Shown: positions 21,790 to 30,673 of the stretch, piece after piece
Layout: each line of letters opens with the position of its first letter
Numbering within the stretch: the first letter of the stretch is position 1
Origin: Candidatus Bathyarchaeota archaeon
Lineage (GTDB): Archaea > Thermoproteota > Bathyarchaeia > Bathyarchaeales > Bathyarchaeaceae
Length of the DNA stretch: 45,675 nucleotides
NCBI GenBank assembly: GCA_020344435.1
Contig: CP070826.1
Coordinates: 1,021,024 to 1,066,698, forward strand
Reading direction: 5' to 3'
Notes under the pieces: model-generated
Told to the model about the DNA's origin: nothing
Databases searched by the model: none
Seen by the model: the letters and a program-made list of their open reading frames with translations, nothing else
Made by a program: the position numbers and the translations under genes

Positions 21790-23643
21790 TTGACCCCACC
21801 TAGAACACCATCGAAATCAAAGATGAAGCCAGAAGAAATAAAGGTGATTCTAGCCACTGATTGCGGAAGCACCACCAGCAAAGCCCGTTTCTTCAAGAAA
21901 CTAGGAAATGAATATCGCTTTGTTGCGAGTGGAGAAGCCCCCACAACCGTCGAGGCTCCCTTCGAAGACGTAACGCTAGGCGTACGCAACGAGATACTAG
22001 AAGTAGAGGAACTTACTGGACACAAGATTCTAGCTCCGCACGGAATTATGACACCTTCCAAGGGCGAAAAGGAAGGCGTGGACTTGTATGTTACCACAAG
22101 CAGTGCTGGTGGAGGGCTCCAGATGATGGTTGCAGGAGTGGTAAAGACAATGACTGCTGAAAGTGCGGAACGAGCAGCCTTAGGCGCAGGAGCCATAGTT
22201 ATGGATGTTATGGCCGTGGACGATGGTCGGCGACCTTATCAAAAGATCGGAAGGATACGGTATCTCAGACCTGACATGATTTTGATGGCGGGTGGGACAG
22301 ATGGCGGAAACGTGACTCACGTCGTTGAGACCGCCGAGCTGATTGATGCCGCGAAGCCAAGGCCACGGCTGGGCATAGATTTTGAGCTACCTATCGTCTT
22401 TGCCGGAAACAAGGAAGCTCGTGTCCCCATAGAGAAGATTCTGGATAAGGCATATGCTTTGAAGATTGTGGACAACCTACGACCGGTCCTTGAGTTCGAG
22501 AACACCGGTCCAGCCAGAAACGTGATTCACGAATTATTCATGGAACACGTGATGTCCCATGCGCCTGGATATGACAAATTGATGAAGTGGACACCAATCC
22601 CGATAATGCCGACTCCTGCTGGCGAAGGAAGAATGTTTCAGGCAATCGCCAAAACCTACAGCGCAAACGTCATTGGCGTCGGCTTAGGCGGAGCGACTAC
22701 TAATGTATATTCAATGTATGAAGACAAGTTTGTAAGAACCGTGAGTGCCAACTTGGGCATGAGCTATAGTATATGCAATGTTCTGAAGGAAGCTGGAACA
22801 AAGAATATAGTGCGTTGGGTACCATTTGAATGCTTGGAGGAAGATCTCCGTAATCGCCTGTACAACAAGATGATTCGCCCTACAACGATCCCGCAGACTG
22901 TAGAAGACTTAGTAGTTGAACATGCCGTGGCAAGAGAAGCATTACGCTTGGGCTTTGAACATCACAAGCTACTTGCTAGACCGCTGCGCGGCGTGCAAAG
23001 AAGGCGCACTATAGCAGATATTTTTGAACAGGAAGCCTTTGAAGAGACCTATATTGACATGTTGTATATCGATTGGGTGGCTGGTACAGGTGGTCTTCTA
23101 TCTCACGCTCCGAGGCGGGCGCAGTCGGCTCTGATGCTGATTGATGGTTTCCAACCTGAGGGCGTGACTAGCTTGGCGCAGGACAGCGTCTTCATGATGC
23201 CTCATCTCGGGGTTCTATCCACTGTACATCCAAAGGCCTCCATGGAGATATTCGAAAAGGACTGCCTTGTTAGGATCGGAGTCTGCATCGCCCCACGAGG
23301 AGTGGGAAAGGAAGGAGAAGTTATGGAAGTTGCAATCCGCATGCCTGACAATTCATGTTTGGAGGAACAAGTAAGCTTTGGATCGATAAAGAAGATTCCT
23401 CTCAAGGAAGGAGAGAAGGCTGAAGTAGAGATACTCCCGTTTCGTGGAGGCGATGTCGGGCAAGGTTCAGGAAAGGCAAGAAAAGTTGTCATCGAGGGTG
23501 GAGTCGTTGGAATAATCTTGGATGCGCGAGGGAGACCTCTGGTTCTGCCTGATGAGGATAATGAAAGGAAGCAGAAGCTGATTGAATGGTTCAAAGCCCT
23601 TGATGCATATCCCGAGAGATTGTATGAAATGTGCGGCAGGTAA
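21790..23643 (+). CDS. MutL/GlmL-family ASKHA ATPase
   Basis: This 617-residue protein belongs to the family of GlmL, the chaperone-like ATPase coded beside glutamate mutase; it is not DNA mismatch repair MutL. Phosphate motif 1 is LATDCGSTTSK at the N-terminus and phosphate motif 2 is GVGLGGATTNVYS near residue 300. ILMAGGTDGGN and LPIVFAGNKEA are family landmarks. No B12-dependent mutase is near, so it probably serves the operon that follows. TTG 21790 and ATG 21823 are both possible starts; CATTTTAAATC at 21744-21754 is a likely TATA region. First of eight tightly spaced genes. Confidence 0.85.
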   Translation: MTPPRTPSKSKMKPEEIKVILATDCGSTTSKARFFKKLGNEYRFVASGEAPTTVEAPFEDVTLGVRNEILEVEELTGHKILAPHGIMTPSKGEKEGVDLYVTTSSAGGGLQMMVAGVVKTMTAESAERAALGAGAIVMDVMAVDDGRRPYQKIGRIRYLRPDMILMAGGTDGGNVTHVVETAELIDAAKPRPRLGIDFELPIVFAGNKEARVPIEKILDKAYALKIVDNLRPVLEFENTGPARNVIHELFMEHVMSHAPGYDKLMKWTPIPIMPTPAGEGRMFQAIAKTYSANVIGVGLGGATTNVYSMYEDKFVRTVSANLGMSYSICNVLKEAGTKNIVRWVPFECLEEDLRNRLYNKMIRPTTIPQTVEDLVVEHAVAREALRLGFEHHKLLARPLRGVQRRRTIADIFEQEAFEETYIDMLYIDWVAGTGGLLSHAPRRAQSALMLIDGFQPEGVTSLAQDSVFMMPHLGVLSTVHPKASMEIFEKDCLVRIGVCIAPRGVGKEGEVMEVAIRMPDNSCLEEQVSFGSIKKIPLKEGEKAEVEILPFRGGDVGQGSGKARKVVIEGGVVGIILDARGRPLVLPDEDNERKQKLIEWFKALDAYPERLYEMCGR

Positions 23644-23649
23644 TCACAT

Positions 23650-24792
23650 TTGTCATCACAAGCCTACACGCCTGGATTAAAGAGAAAAGCTGCAACGATA
23701 GTGCGGAAGACAAGAATGCTGCCGATTCAAGGAGATGTCTTGGTTAAGAAAGGGGACGTGGTCGAAGCCGACACGATAGTTGCGAGGACTTTCATTCTAG
23801 GTGATGTTCAGGTAGTGAATGTTGCTGGACTGCTAGGAATAGATTTGTGGGAAACATCACAGTACATGCTCAGGAAGGAAGGAGAAGAAGTCGAGAAAGA
23901 GGAGCCTATGGCGATGATTAAGAGTTTTTTTGGGCTCTTCAAAAGGTACGCATTTGCTCCAGTTTCAGGAACTGTCGAGCGCATATCCGACATCACGGGA
24001 CAAGTAATTATTCGAGAATCGCGAGTTCCGCTGGAGGTTGACGCATACATCCAAGGCAAAGCAGTCGAAACATTGCCAAATGAGGGAGCAATCATCGAAA
24101 CCCCTGCTGCTTTCATACAGGGAATCTTCGGTGTAGGCGGCGAGAAGAAGGGAAGATTGATGATTCGCACTGGTAGCCCGAGCGAAGCCCTGACCGCTAG
24201 AGAGATTGAATCTGAATGTAATGGAAGAATCTTGGTTGGAGGGGCGCTGGTTACGAATGATGCTATACAAAAAGCAATCAAAGTAGGCGCCAAGGGAATC
24301 GTGGTTGGAGGAATAGACGATGATGACCTCACCAGCTTCCTAGGCTACAAGATTGGAGTTGCGATCACTGGACAAGAGGACATTCCGTTAACCCTTATCA
24401 TAACTGAGGGATTCGGTGAAATGGCGATGTCAGAAAAGACCTTTTCCCTGCTGAAGGAATTCGACGGGAGACATGCCTCGATCAACGGCGCAACCCAGAT
24501 ACGGGCTGGGGTTATGCGACCTGAGATCGTTATTCCAAGACCTGAACTCGCGAAAAAGAAACGCGGTGATCTTGAAGACAAAGGGGAATTCCTTGAGAAA
24601 GGACTATTGCCCGGCACGCCAATAAGGATCATCAGAGAACCATACTTCGGAGCGCTAGGTGTCGTCTCCAAACTCCCTGTACCTCTGAAGACGGTAGAGT
24701 CCGAGTCGGATGTGCGAGTTCTTGAAGCCGAACTCGACGATGGAAGACGAGTCATCGTACCCCGAGCCAATGTAGAAATGATAGAAGAATGA
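23650..24792 (+). CDS. Lipoyl-like barrel and KOW-like protein of the MutL operon
   Basis: This protein of 380 residues is soluble. Residues about 25-60 (GDVLVKKGDVVEADTIVAR) and 100-130 (FAPVSGTVERISDITGQV) look like two halves of a lipoyl/biotinyl-type barrel, similar to RnfC and NqrA. A middle domain has KVGAKGIVVGGIDDDDL and GVAITGQEDIPLTLI. The end (PGTPIRIIREPYFGALGVV, then VIVPRANVE) resembles a KOW domain. There is no clear lysine for lipoylation. It starts with TTG 6 bases after the MutL-family stop, with AGGTAATC just upstream. The domain reading is by eye; I do not know the function. Confidence 0.6.
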   Translation: MSSQAYTPGLKRKAATIVRKTRMLPIQGDVLVKKGDVVEADTIVARTFILGDVQVVNVAGLLGIDLWETSQYMLRKEGEEVEKEEPMAMIKSFFGLFKRYAFAPVSGTVERISDITGQVIIRESRVPLEVDAYIQGKAVETLPNEGAIIETPAAFIQGIFGVGGEKKGRLMIRTGSPSEALTAREIESECNGRILVGGALVTNDAIQKAIKVGAKGIVVGGIDDDDLTSFLGYKIGVAITGQEDIPLTLIITEGFGEMAMSEKTFSLLKEFDGRHASINGATQIRAGVMRPEIVIPRPELAKKKRGDLEDKGEFLEKGLLPGTPIRIIREPYFGALGVVSKLPVPLKTVESESDVRVLEAELDDGRRVIVPRANVEMIEE

Positions 24793-25802
24793 AGCAGATT
24801 CGACAATGGGGCAGATTCTTGCTGTTTCATAAAAGACCGAAGAATGTTGCTAGTCTGTTAAGAGAATCATTATCCAAGGAAATGCTTGATGAACCTCTCC
24901 TACTCGATCATGTGAAAATCGAAGACTATCTGATGGTGGCTCTAGAGATTCGCCCCTGTTCTCTTCTCACGATCCCGGCTGAATTTCACAACGGGACTGA
25001 GTTGGGAAGAAGGATAGATGAGCTCTGCGCAGAAGACTTGCAAGCGGTTCTGAGAGCAACGACCGACAAGAAAGGAGCTCTAATCCGCAGGTTGAAGAAG
25101 AAGATCCGAGAAGCTCTCAAGAGAGTTGTCTTTACATCAGCCACATATGAGGCGCATATGAACTGGTCGAGAAAACTTGATCTCCGAACATTTGATGTTG
25201 AAGTGAGACCAAGCATTCATGAGTTATACCTGTTCAAAGACTCGAAGATCAAGAGCGAATTAAGAAGTCTTATGAGGATCAGAACAGCAACAAGAGAGAG
25301 AGTTCGGCTCAGGATGGATGCTTCCAAGAGAAGGACTCGTTTGGCTTTTGCCGAGGAATCATCCCCAGAATATCTAGTTTCTGTTGGCAAGTTGCTTGGG
25401 TATCCTTCTTGCTGTGTTGAACGGTATGTTCATGAACGGTTGAATGAAGGTGCAAGCGTTGAGGCTCGAGCCAGTGGGCAAGTCGAACAGTCGAGAAAGG
25501 ATGGGGAAGAACCTGATGTTTATGCTTATTTTGTCCGAAACTTCTTTCCGTGCAGGCCAACATGCGAGAATGCCAGTGAGATTGGGAGAAAGACCTTTGA
25601 TCTTTTAAGTAGTCTAGATCCGAAACTTGGAGGCCTCTACGGCAGATGTATGACGAATAATGTTGAAATGGTTGAAGAATGTCCTGGACTCACTAAACGG
25701 TACAGAGCGAAATTGACAAAAAAAGCGCAAAGACTTACTAGAACTCAGAGTGATGACCAAAACAATTTTAAACGATACGCGTCAATAAATTGGGATTGCT
25801 GA
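24789..25802 (+). CDS. DUF483-family protein
   Basis: This 337-residue archaeal protein carries the DUF483 signature GYPSCCVERY, followed about 60 residues later by NFFPCRPTCENASEIG. The two cysteine clusters may bind metal, by inference. The N-terminal half is charged and helical with no recognised motif. It overlaps the preceding gene by 4 bases (ATGA), so it belongs to the operon. Its presence here, between a MutL-family ATPase and membrane proteins, is the best clue to its role. Confidence 0.75.
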   Translation: MKQIRQWGRFLLFHKRPKNVASLLRESLSKEMLDEPLLLDHVKIEDYLMVALEIRPCSLLTIPAEFHNGTELGRRIDELCAEDLQAVLRATTDKKGALIRRLKKKIREALKRVVFTSATYEAHMNWSRKLDLRTFDVEVRPSIHELYLFKDSKIKSELRSLMRIRTATRERVRLRMDASKRRTRLAFAEESSPEYLVSVGKLLGYPSCCVERYVHERLNEGASVEARASGQVEQSRKDGEEPDVYAYFVRNFFPCRPTCENASEIGRKTFDLLSSLDPKLGGLYGRCMTNNVEMVEECPGLTKRYRAKLTKKAQRLTRTQSDDQNNFKRYASINWDC

Positions 25803-25839
25803 GCGTGCTGAAACTTCAGTATAGCCAAGTGGTGGATAA

Positions 25840-26166
25840 ATGTATCATTACGCCACTGAACTATCATCGGAGAGGGCAGAGTACCTAATTGAGAAACTAG
25901 CGAAGTGGATAGTGAATCACCGTCTTGAAACTCCAGCGATCATGTTCTTGGAATCAATGAAGCCTCTATCCTTCATCGGCAGTCAGATGTGGCTAATGTA
26001 CGGTGTACCTATGCTTGGAATAGTAATGGATGAACATCAGACCTCGGAGTTTGGACTGCTCTTCGAGAACAGAGGAAACGTTGAAGCTCTGATCCAAAAG
26101 ATAGAAAAGCTGGCACGCGAAGCAGATGAGAAAAGAAAGAAAGAAAAAGAGGAAAAGGAAAAATGA
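25840..26166 (+). CDS. Small soluble protein of the MutL operon
   Basis: The 108-residue protein has a conserved-looking centre, TPAIMFLESMKPLSFIGSQ, followed by a hydrophobic stretch and a very charged coiled-coil tail of lysine and glutamate. GGTGG sits just before the ATG. Its stop overlaps the start of the next gene (ATGA). The tail could hold it to a partner in the membrane complex; this is an inference. Confidence 0.6.
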   Translation: MYHYATELSSERAEYLIEKLAKWIVNHRLETPAIMFLESMKPLSFIGSQMWLMYGVPMLGIVMDEHQTSEFGLLFENRGNVEALIQKIEKLAREADEKRKKEKEEKEK

Positions 26167-26948
26167 ATTTCATCAACGAGGGCTTAGTTGCTTCATTCGC
26201 AATGTTGGTCATCGTCTTAGCTGAGATTCTCATAGCACTCTTCATAGCAAGGGGCGGTACACACGTTCCCAAAATCCGCAAAATAGCTGGTCTGGAAGCC
26301 ATCGAAGAAGCTGTTGGGCGCGCCACTGAAATGGGGCGACCAATCACGTATACTACAGGGCTTGGCGGCATCAGAGACCAATATTACTATCAGACAGTTG
26401 CTGGACTGAACATCTTAGGCCATACCGCAGAGCTGGCAGCGAAGTACGGTGCAAAACTTCTCTACTTCCCATATGACCCAACCATAATGCCGATGGCACA
26501 CGAGGTTATGGAGCAAGGCTACATCCGCGCTGGCAAACAGGAAGCATTCAATCCAGAAAACATCATATATCTTGGAGGCGACCAGTTTCCATGGGCTTTC
26601 GGGGTTCTAGGCACAACATACAGAGAACAGAGCGCTGCAAACATCCACATGGGACCATTCTGGGCGGAATCGCTGATACTAGCCGAAGCAGGGTTTTACA
26701 CGGGTGCAATCCAAGTTATGGGCACAGCAAACTATCACCAAATCCACTTCTTCGTGGTTGCTTCTGACTATGCTTTGATCGGTGAAGAATTGATGGCGGC
26801 CGGTGCCTACTTGTCCAAGGACCCGACTCAAATCGGTTCATTGTGGGGCGCGGACTTCTCCAAGCTCACTGCGATAGCGATAATGCTTATCGGTGTGATC
26901 CTGACCGCTGCTAACGTCACTGCGCTGAACGACTTCCTAGCGTTATAG
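26163..26948 (+). CDS. DUF6754-family membrane protein
   Basis: This 261-residue protein has one membrane helix at about residues 8-29 and another at about 236-256. Between them lies a soluble domain of about 200 residues with TYTTGLGGIRDQYYYQTVAGLNILGH, read here as a signature, and NIHMGPFWAESL. This matches the DUF6754 family as I recall it. The family occurs in archaea and in some bacteria without a known function. It starts in an ATGA overlap and ends 12 bases before the next gene. Confidence 0.65.
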   Translation: MNFINEGLVASFAMLVIVLAEILIALFIARGGTHVPKIRKIAGLEAIEEAVGRATEMGRPITYTTGLGGIRDQYYYQTVAGLNILGHTAELAAKYGAKLLYFPYDPTIMPMAHEVMEQGYIRAGKQEAFNPENIIYLGGDQFPWAFGVLGTTYREQSAANIHMGPFWAESLILAEAGFYTGAIQVMGTANYHQIHFFVVASDYALIGEELMAAGAYLSKDPTQIGSLWGADFSKLTAIAIMLIGVILTAANVTALNDFLAL

Positions 26949-26960
26949 GAGGAATGACAC

Positions 26961-27623
26961 ATGAGTTTAGTTGTTAAGAGGTACATTCCCCTTGCAATCA
27001 CCTTCATAATGGGCTTCATCATGGTGATAGCCACCTACTTCCTAGCCCCAGGGACTCCCGCCAGGGACGCCACGGCCTTGCTAACAGCAACAGTGGACGT
27101 TCTGGTGGTAACTGCAGGTGCAATTGGCCTCGTCGCGCTACTCAGGCATCATTTAATGAACATCAACAAGAGAGGGCGATTCTGGCAATACAGCACGATC
27201 ACAATCATCGCGGTCATCATATACTTGATTATTGGACTCTATGGAGTCGCAACGCATGAGCAAAGATACATGTACGCAAGTGAACTCTTCAGCTGGGTCT
27301 ACAGCAACATATACGTCCACATGGACATGACGATATTCTCGTTGCTAGCGTTCTTCATCGCATCAGCTGCCTACAGAGCCTTCAGACTAAGAAGCTTGGA
27401 AGCATCCGTCCTGCTGATCGTCGGCTCACTAATGCTTCTGGGCAGAGCACCCATTGGAGGAGTAATTTGGGAGGGCTTCCCAGCAATCGCTGAGTGGCTT
27501 CTAACAGTTCCCAACGCGGCAGGAAACCGAGCAATAACCATCGGCATCGCAATCGGAGCTATTTCACTGGCGATAAGACAATTGCTAGGCGTTGAGAGAG
27601 GATATCTAGGTCCTGAACGTTAA
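26961..27623 (+). CDS. Six-helix membrane protein of the MutL operon
   Basis: The 220-residue protein has six predicted membrane helices, roughly at residues 8-28, 40-62, 75-96, 118-137, 147-164 and 190-208. A GGAGGAATGAC ribosome binding site precedes the ATG. It contains the loop RAPIGGVIWEGFP between the last helices. WEGWPPAG in the protein from 28532-29278 is similar, so the two may share an ancestor or contact the same partner. The family is unknown to me. Confidence 0.7.
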   Translation: MSLVVKRYIPLAITFIMGFIMVIATYFLAPGTPARDATALLTATVDVLVVTAGAIGLVALLRHHLMNINKRGRFWQYSTITIIAVIIYLIIGLYGVATHEQRYMYASELFSWVYSNIYVHMDMTIFSLLAFFIASAAYRAFRLRSLEASVLLIVGSLMLLGRAPIGGVIWEGFPAIAEWLLTVPNAAGNRAITIGIAIGAISLAIRQLLGVERGYLGPER

Positions 27624-27638
27624 GGAGAATTGACAGAA

Positions 27639-28535
27639 ATGCCTACAGAAGAAAAAACTCCATTCGATCGACGCTACATTTACATTGTGCTGTTCGTTTT
27701 GATCAGCATTCCACTATTGTATCCTCTCAATTTGCCAATACCGATAAGTCCCATGAGTCAGGATGTATGGGATGCAACCGTAGCACTATCCCCTGGAGAT
27801 ATAGTAGTTCATTCATTTGACTTCGGTCCATCAACTCTTCCAGAGAATGAACCCCAATGCTCGTCTCACCTCTTCCATTGCAGAGAACTCGGACTAAGAG
27901 TCGTTGCTGTGGCCTTCTGGGCTGCGGGTGGCCCACTCGCCCATGACATAATATCAGAGATCTATGGCGAAGGCTATGAGAATACCGCAGCGTATGGTAC
28001 AGAAATAGTATACATTGGTTACATTCCAGGAGCTGAAGTTGGCATGCAAACATTTGGGGACAGCACCTGGGACGCGAAGGGCACCGACCATTACGGCACA
28101 TCACTACCAGACTTGGCGCTGATGCAAGAGGTAAGAAGCGTAGCAGATGTCACTCTTTGGGCAGAATGGACATCGGGAACTCCAGGTGAACAACAGGTGA
28201 TACAGTTCATACAAGGTCGCCATCAAGGGGAAAATACAGATTGGCCGTTGGTAAGGGGGGAGCATCTCCTGCCAATTGTTGCAGGTTCGACAGCAGTCAG
28301 CGTACCTGGGATGATGCCCTTCTACTCTGCTGGTCAACTCGTCGGAATACTGAACGGACTAGCTGGCGCGGGCGAATACGAGAAGTTGGTTAACGATGTT
28401 TATCCCCAGTATCCCTATGAACAAGGACCAGGACTAGATGCCCAATCAGTAGCCCATATACTTGTCATACTCTTTGTTGTCATTGGAAACATCACTTGGG
28501 CAATCAGCAAATCTGGAGGAGGCAAGAGCTCGTGA
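27639..28535 (+). CDS. Two-helix membrane protein with a large soluble domain
   Basis: This protein of about 298 residues has a membrane helix near each end (about 13-32 and 268-288) and a soluble domain between them. Conserved-looking parts are VVHSFDFGPSTLPENEP and EIVYIGYIPGAEVG, and GEHLLPIVAGS before the final helix. ATG 27639 follows GGAG at better spacing than TTG 27630. Its layout mirrors that of the DUF6754 protein, and the two soluble domains may face the same side. The function is unknown. Confidence 0.65.
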   Translation: MPTEEKTPFDRRYIYIVLFVLISIPLLYPLNLPIPISPMSQDVWDATVALSPGDIVVHSFDFGPSTLPENEPQCSSHLFHCRELGLRVVAVAFWAAGGPLAHDIISEIYGEGYENTAAYGTEIVYIGYIPGAEVGMQTFGDSTWDAKGTDHYGTSLPDLALMQEVRSVADVTLWAEWTSGTPGEQQVIQFIQGRHQGENTDWPLVRGEHLLPIVAGSTAVSVPGMMPFYSAGQLVGILNGLAGAGEYEKLVNDVYPQYPYEQGPGLDAQSVAHILVILFVVIGNITWAISKSGGGKSS

Positions 28536-29278
28536 TTCCACCTAACATAGGTCAACTACCGCCTGAATTAGACCTCTTCGCAGCAATCTTCGGAGTCTTC
28601 GCAACTATATTCATATACAGCTTCCTATGGAAAGAAAACCCGCTATCTCGTGCAGTGGAACACCTATTCGTCGGCTTGGCTGCCGTCTTCACTTTGGCAT
28701 TCATGTATGACGCTGCTCTATCTCAAGCAGTCTGGGGAACCAACAGACTCGCAGAAGGCAACTTCATATGGATTATTCCAATACTGCTCAGCCTGATGTA
28801 TTTCTTCTTCTTCTCGAAGAAATACTTCTTCCTGTACCGATATCCAGTGTCAATAGTCGCTGGCGTCATGGCAGGCATGATGATATGCGGCATGATCCAA
28901 AGCAACTTCCTAGCTCAGATACAGGCCACTGTTGAACTGCCACTCGTCGGAGCTGGCGTGTGGGAAGGATGGCCTCCAGCAGGCCTCAACAGCATCATAA
29001 TGATCATCGGCATCATAACAGCATTGACTTTCTTCTTCTTCACTTGGGAGCACACAGGCGCTTTGGGCATTAGCACAAGGATAGGACGATACTTCCTTAT
29101 GGCCACCTTCGGATCCGCCTACGGTGGCACAGTAATGGCTAGAATGTCACTGTTCATCGGAAGACTGAGATTTCTCTATGAAACAAGCTATCAAGACTGG
29201 TTCTGGGCTTGGTATCTCGTGCCAATAGCCGCAATCATTGTGATTCTCGTAGCCCTCTGGGATAGATCCAAAGGATAA
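28532..29278 (+). CDS. Seven-helix membrane protein of the MutL operon
   Basis: This protein of about 248 residues has about seven membrane helices and a short charged tail. It starts at GTG 28532, inside the stop of the preceding gene (GTGA overlap); a longer frame from 28496 would overlap more and is less likely. WEGWPPAG lies in a loop before helix five. This is the last gene of the operon and is followed by a T-rich stretch. Confidence 0.7.
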   Translation: MIPPNIGQLPPELDLFAAIFGVFATIFIYSFLWKENPLSRAVEHLFVGLAAVFTLAFMYDAALSQAVWGTNRLAEGNFIWIIPILLSLMYFFFFSKKYFFLYRYPVSIVAGVMAGMMICGMIQSNFLAQIQATVELPLVGAGVWEGWPPAGLNSIIMIIGIITALTFFFFTWEHTGALGISTRIGRYFLMATFGSAYGGTVMARMSLFIGRLRFLYETSYQDWFWAWYLVPIAAIIVILVALWDRSKG

Positions 29279-29291
29279 CCCTTCCTCCCCC

Positions 29292-29297
29292 TTTTTT
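29292..29297 (+). terminator. T-rich terminator after the MutL operon
   Basis: A run of six T follows a pyrimidine-rich stretch 14 bases past the last stop of the operon, a common archaeal termination signal. No stem precedes it. Confidence 0.4.
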
Positions 29298-29317
29298 ATT
29301 TCCATTCTTCCCTAATA

Positions 29318-29794
29318 TCACGAGGTACTAGGTTGCTTTCGCTCTTCTCTCTTCTTCCCTCTCTTGATGAGCCCTATGAGGTAGAAGATGGCAAACGCAA
29401 ACCACGTGAAGACGAACCCATAAGCTACGCCGATTATGCTGCTTAAGAGAACCTCGGTCAAAGATCGATGATGCTCAATTGCGCTGACAGCAAGATTGTA
29501 TAGTCCATACCCAACGGAGCCCCCGATAACACATGAGTACGGTTTTCTAGAGATAGCCCAGACGATATTTGTCATGACAAAATTCAGAAGGCCAAGAATT
29601 ACAAAAACCCTGATATCCCCAACAACCTCCTCAAATATGCTCCAAAGGAGAACCCCAACAGCGACTGCGGCAATTTGAACCCAGAAGTCGCGTTGTCTAT
29701 ATATTCTCAACCAGCTGAGCACGTCTATCAAAAAGCCGAGGAGTCCTCGCACACCCTTATCTGACGCAGCACCTCTCTCCGCTTTCATCTTCAC
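29318..29794 (-). CDS. Membrane protein, unknown
   Basis: The 158-residue protein has about four membrane helices, at roughly residues 38-52, 60-80, 90-105 and 117-140, with basic ends. Start is ATG 29794 or 29788. It converges on the MutL operon. I do not recognise a family. Confidence 0.6.
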   Translation of the reverse strand: MKMKAERGAASDKGVRGLLGFLIDVLSWLRIYRQRDFWVQIAAVAVGVLLWSIFEEVVGDIRVFVILGLLNFVMTNIVWAISRKPYSCVIGGSVGYGLYNLAVSAIEHHRSLTEVLLSSIIGVAYGFVFTWFAFAIFYLIGLIKRGKKREERKQPSTS

Positions 29795-29961
29795 ATCAGC
29801 TCACGAGACATCATCTTTGGTTGGTTGTTTAAGAATAAGCTTTCCCAACCCACTTGATAAGACACACATCAGATTTGACAGCACCATACCTCAGACTATT
29901 CAGTACATACTATAGAAGACAAGCAATCGTTAAATAACACCCCCAGACAAATCTGTGCGGG

Positions 29962-30639
29962 GTGAAGGAACTGATTTTCATAGCAATTTGTGATGTTGAA
30001 CCAGCTCATGATGAGGCTATCTACAGTCAGATAGAAAAGCTGGGAAGCAGCGAAGGCGTTACACCCTTGGTCGTTGGTAGGCTCTTCGAGGGGGCAGATG
30101 TGATGCTTCTATTGCACTCGCCTGATATGGAGTCTGTGGATGATTACCTGATTAAGAACGTGCGAAGCAGTAAAAGCGTACAGGAGCTTGTTGTTGTGCC
30201 GGTCTACGAGTTTAGTCTTCTCTCTTCCTTCGACTTCATGGTTGAACCAGAGCAGGAAGACACGGAGACGACCCCAATCGATCATGAAGAGCTCCTCTTC
30301 TTCATGGCAAAGATCGACATTGAACCCACCAAAGACCGTGCTGTACACAAGAGCATCTCATCGATTGCCCCAACAGATGAGACTATACCGCTAATGACCG
30401 GACATACATTCCATACCAAGGATTTTGACTCGGTCCTCTTCTTCTTATCAAGGAGCCTGGAGGGCGCTTGGGAATTCGTCAAGGCGTTGCGTTTGATTCC
30501 TGGAGTATGGGATACTGAAGTGAACCTCATCGCGCATTTCGAAGGCCTGGTGCCTCTGAAGCAGTTCAAGAAATTGGTCTCCACTAAGCCTACCCAGAGC
30601 AGTCGTGGCGGATTGGGAGCGAAGAAACTTGCAGAGTAG
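29962..30639 (+). CDS. Tandem ligand-binding-domain protein, Lrp-like
   Basis: This 225-residue protein looks like two copies of a beta-alpha-beta domain of about 90 residues. Each starts with a similar strand (FIAICDVEPAHDEA and FMAKIDIEPTKDRA), followed by a helix, a GRLFEGADVMLLLHS or GHTFHTKDFDSVLFF strand pair and a second helix. The pattern resembles the RAM domain of Lrp/AsnC proteins or dimeric ferredoxin-like barrels, so the duplication would act as a built-in dimer. It starts with GTG 29962, with GTTAAATAAC about 30 bases upstream, suggesting a leaderless transcript. The ligand is unknown. Confidence 0.5.
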   Translation: MKELIFIAICDVEPAHDEAIYSQIEKLGSSEGVTPLVVGRLFEGADVMLLLHSPDMESVDDYLIKNVRSSKSVQELVVVPVYEFSLLSSFDFMVEPEQEDTETTPIDHEELLFFMAKIDIEPTKDRAVHKSISSIAPTDETIPLMTGHTFHTKDFDSVLFFLSRSLEGAWEFVKALRLIPGVWDTEVNLIAHFEGLVPLKQFKKLVSTKPTQSSRGGLGAKKLAE

Positions 30640-30673
30640 CGAGAAGAAGTCGACAGGCATAAAGCGACTAGAG

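Noticed and set aside
21790..23643. DNA mismatch repair MutL
   Set aside because: The sequence has ASKHA phosphate motifs, not the GHKL ATPase of repair MutL; only the name is shared.
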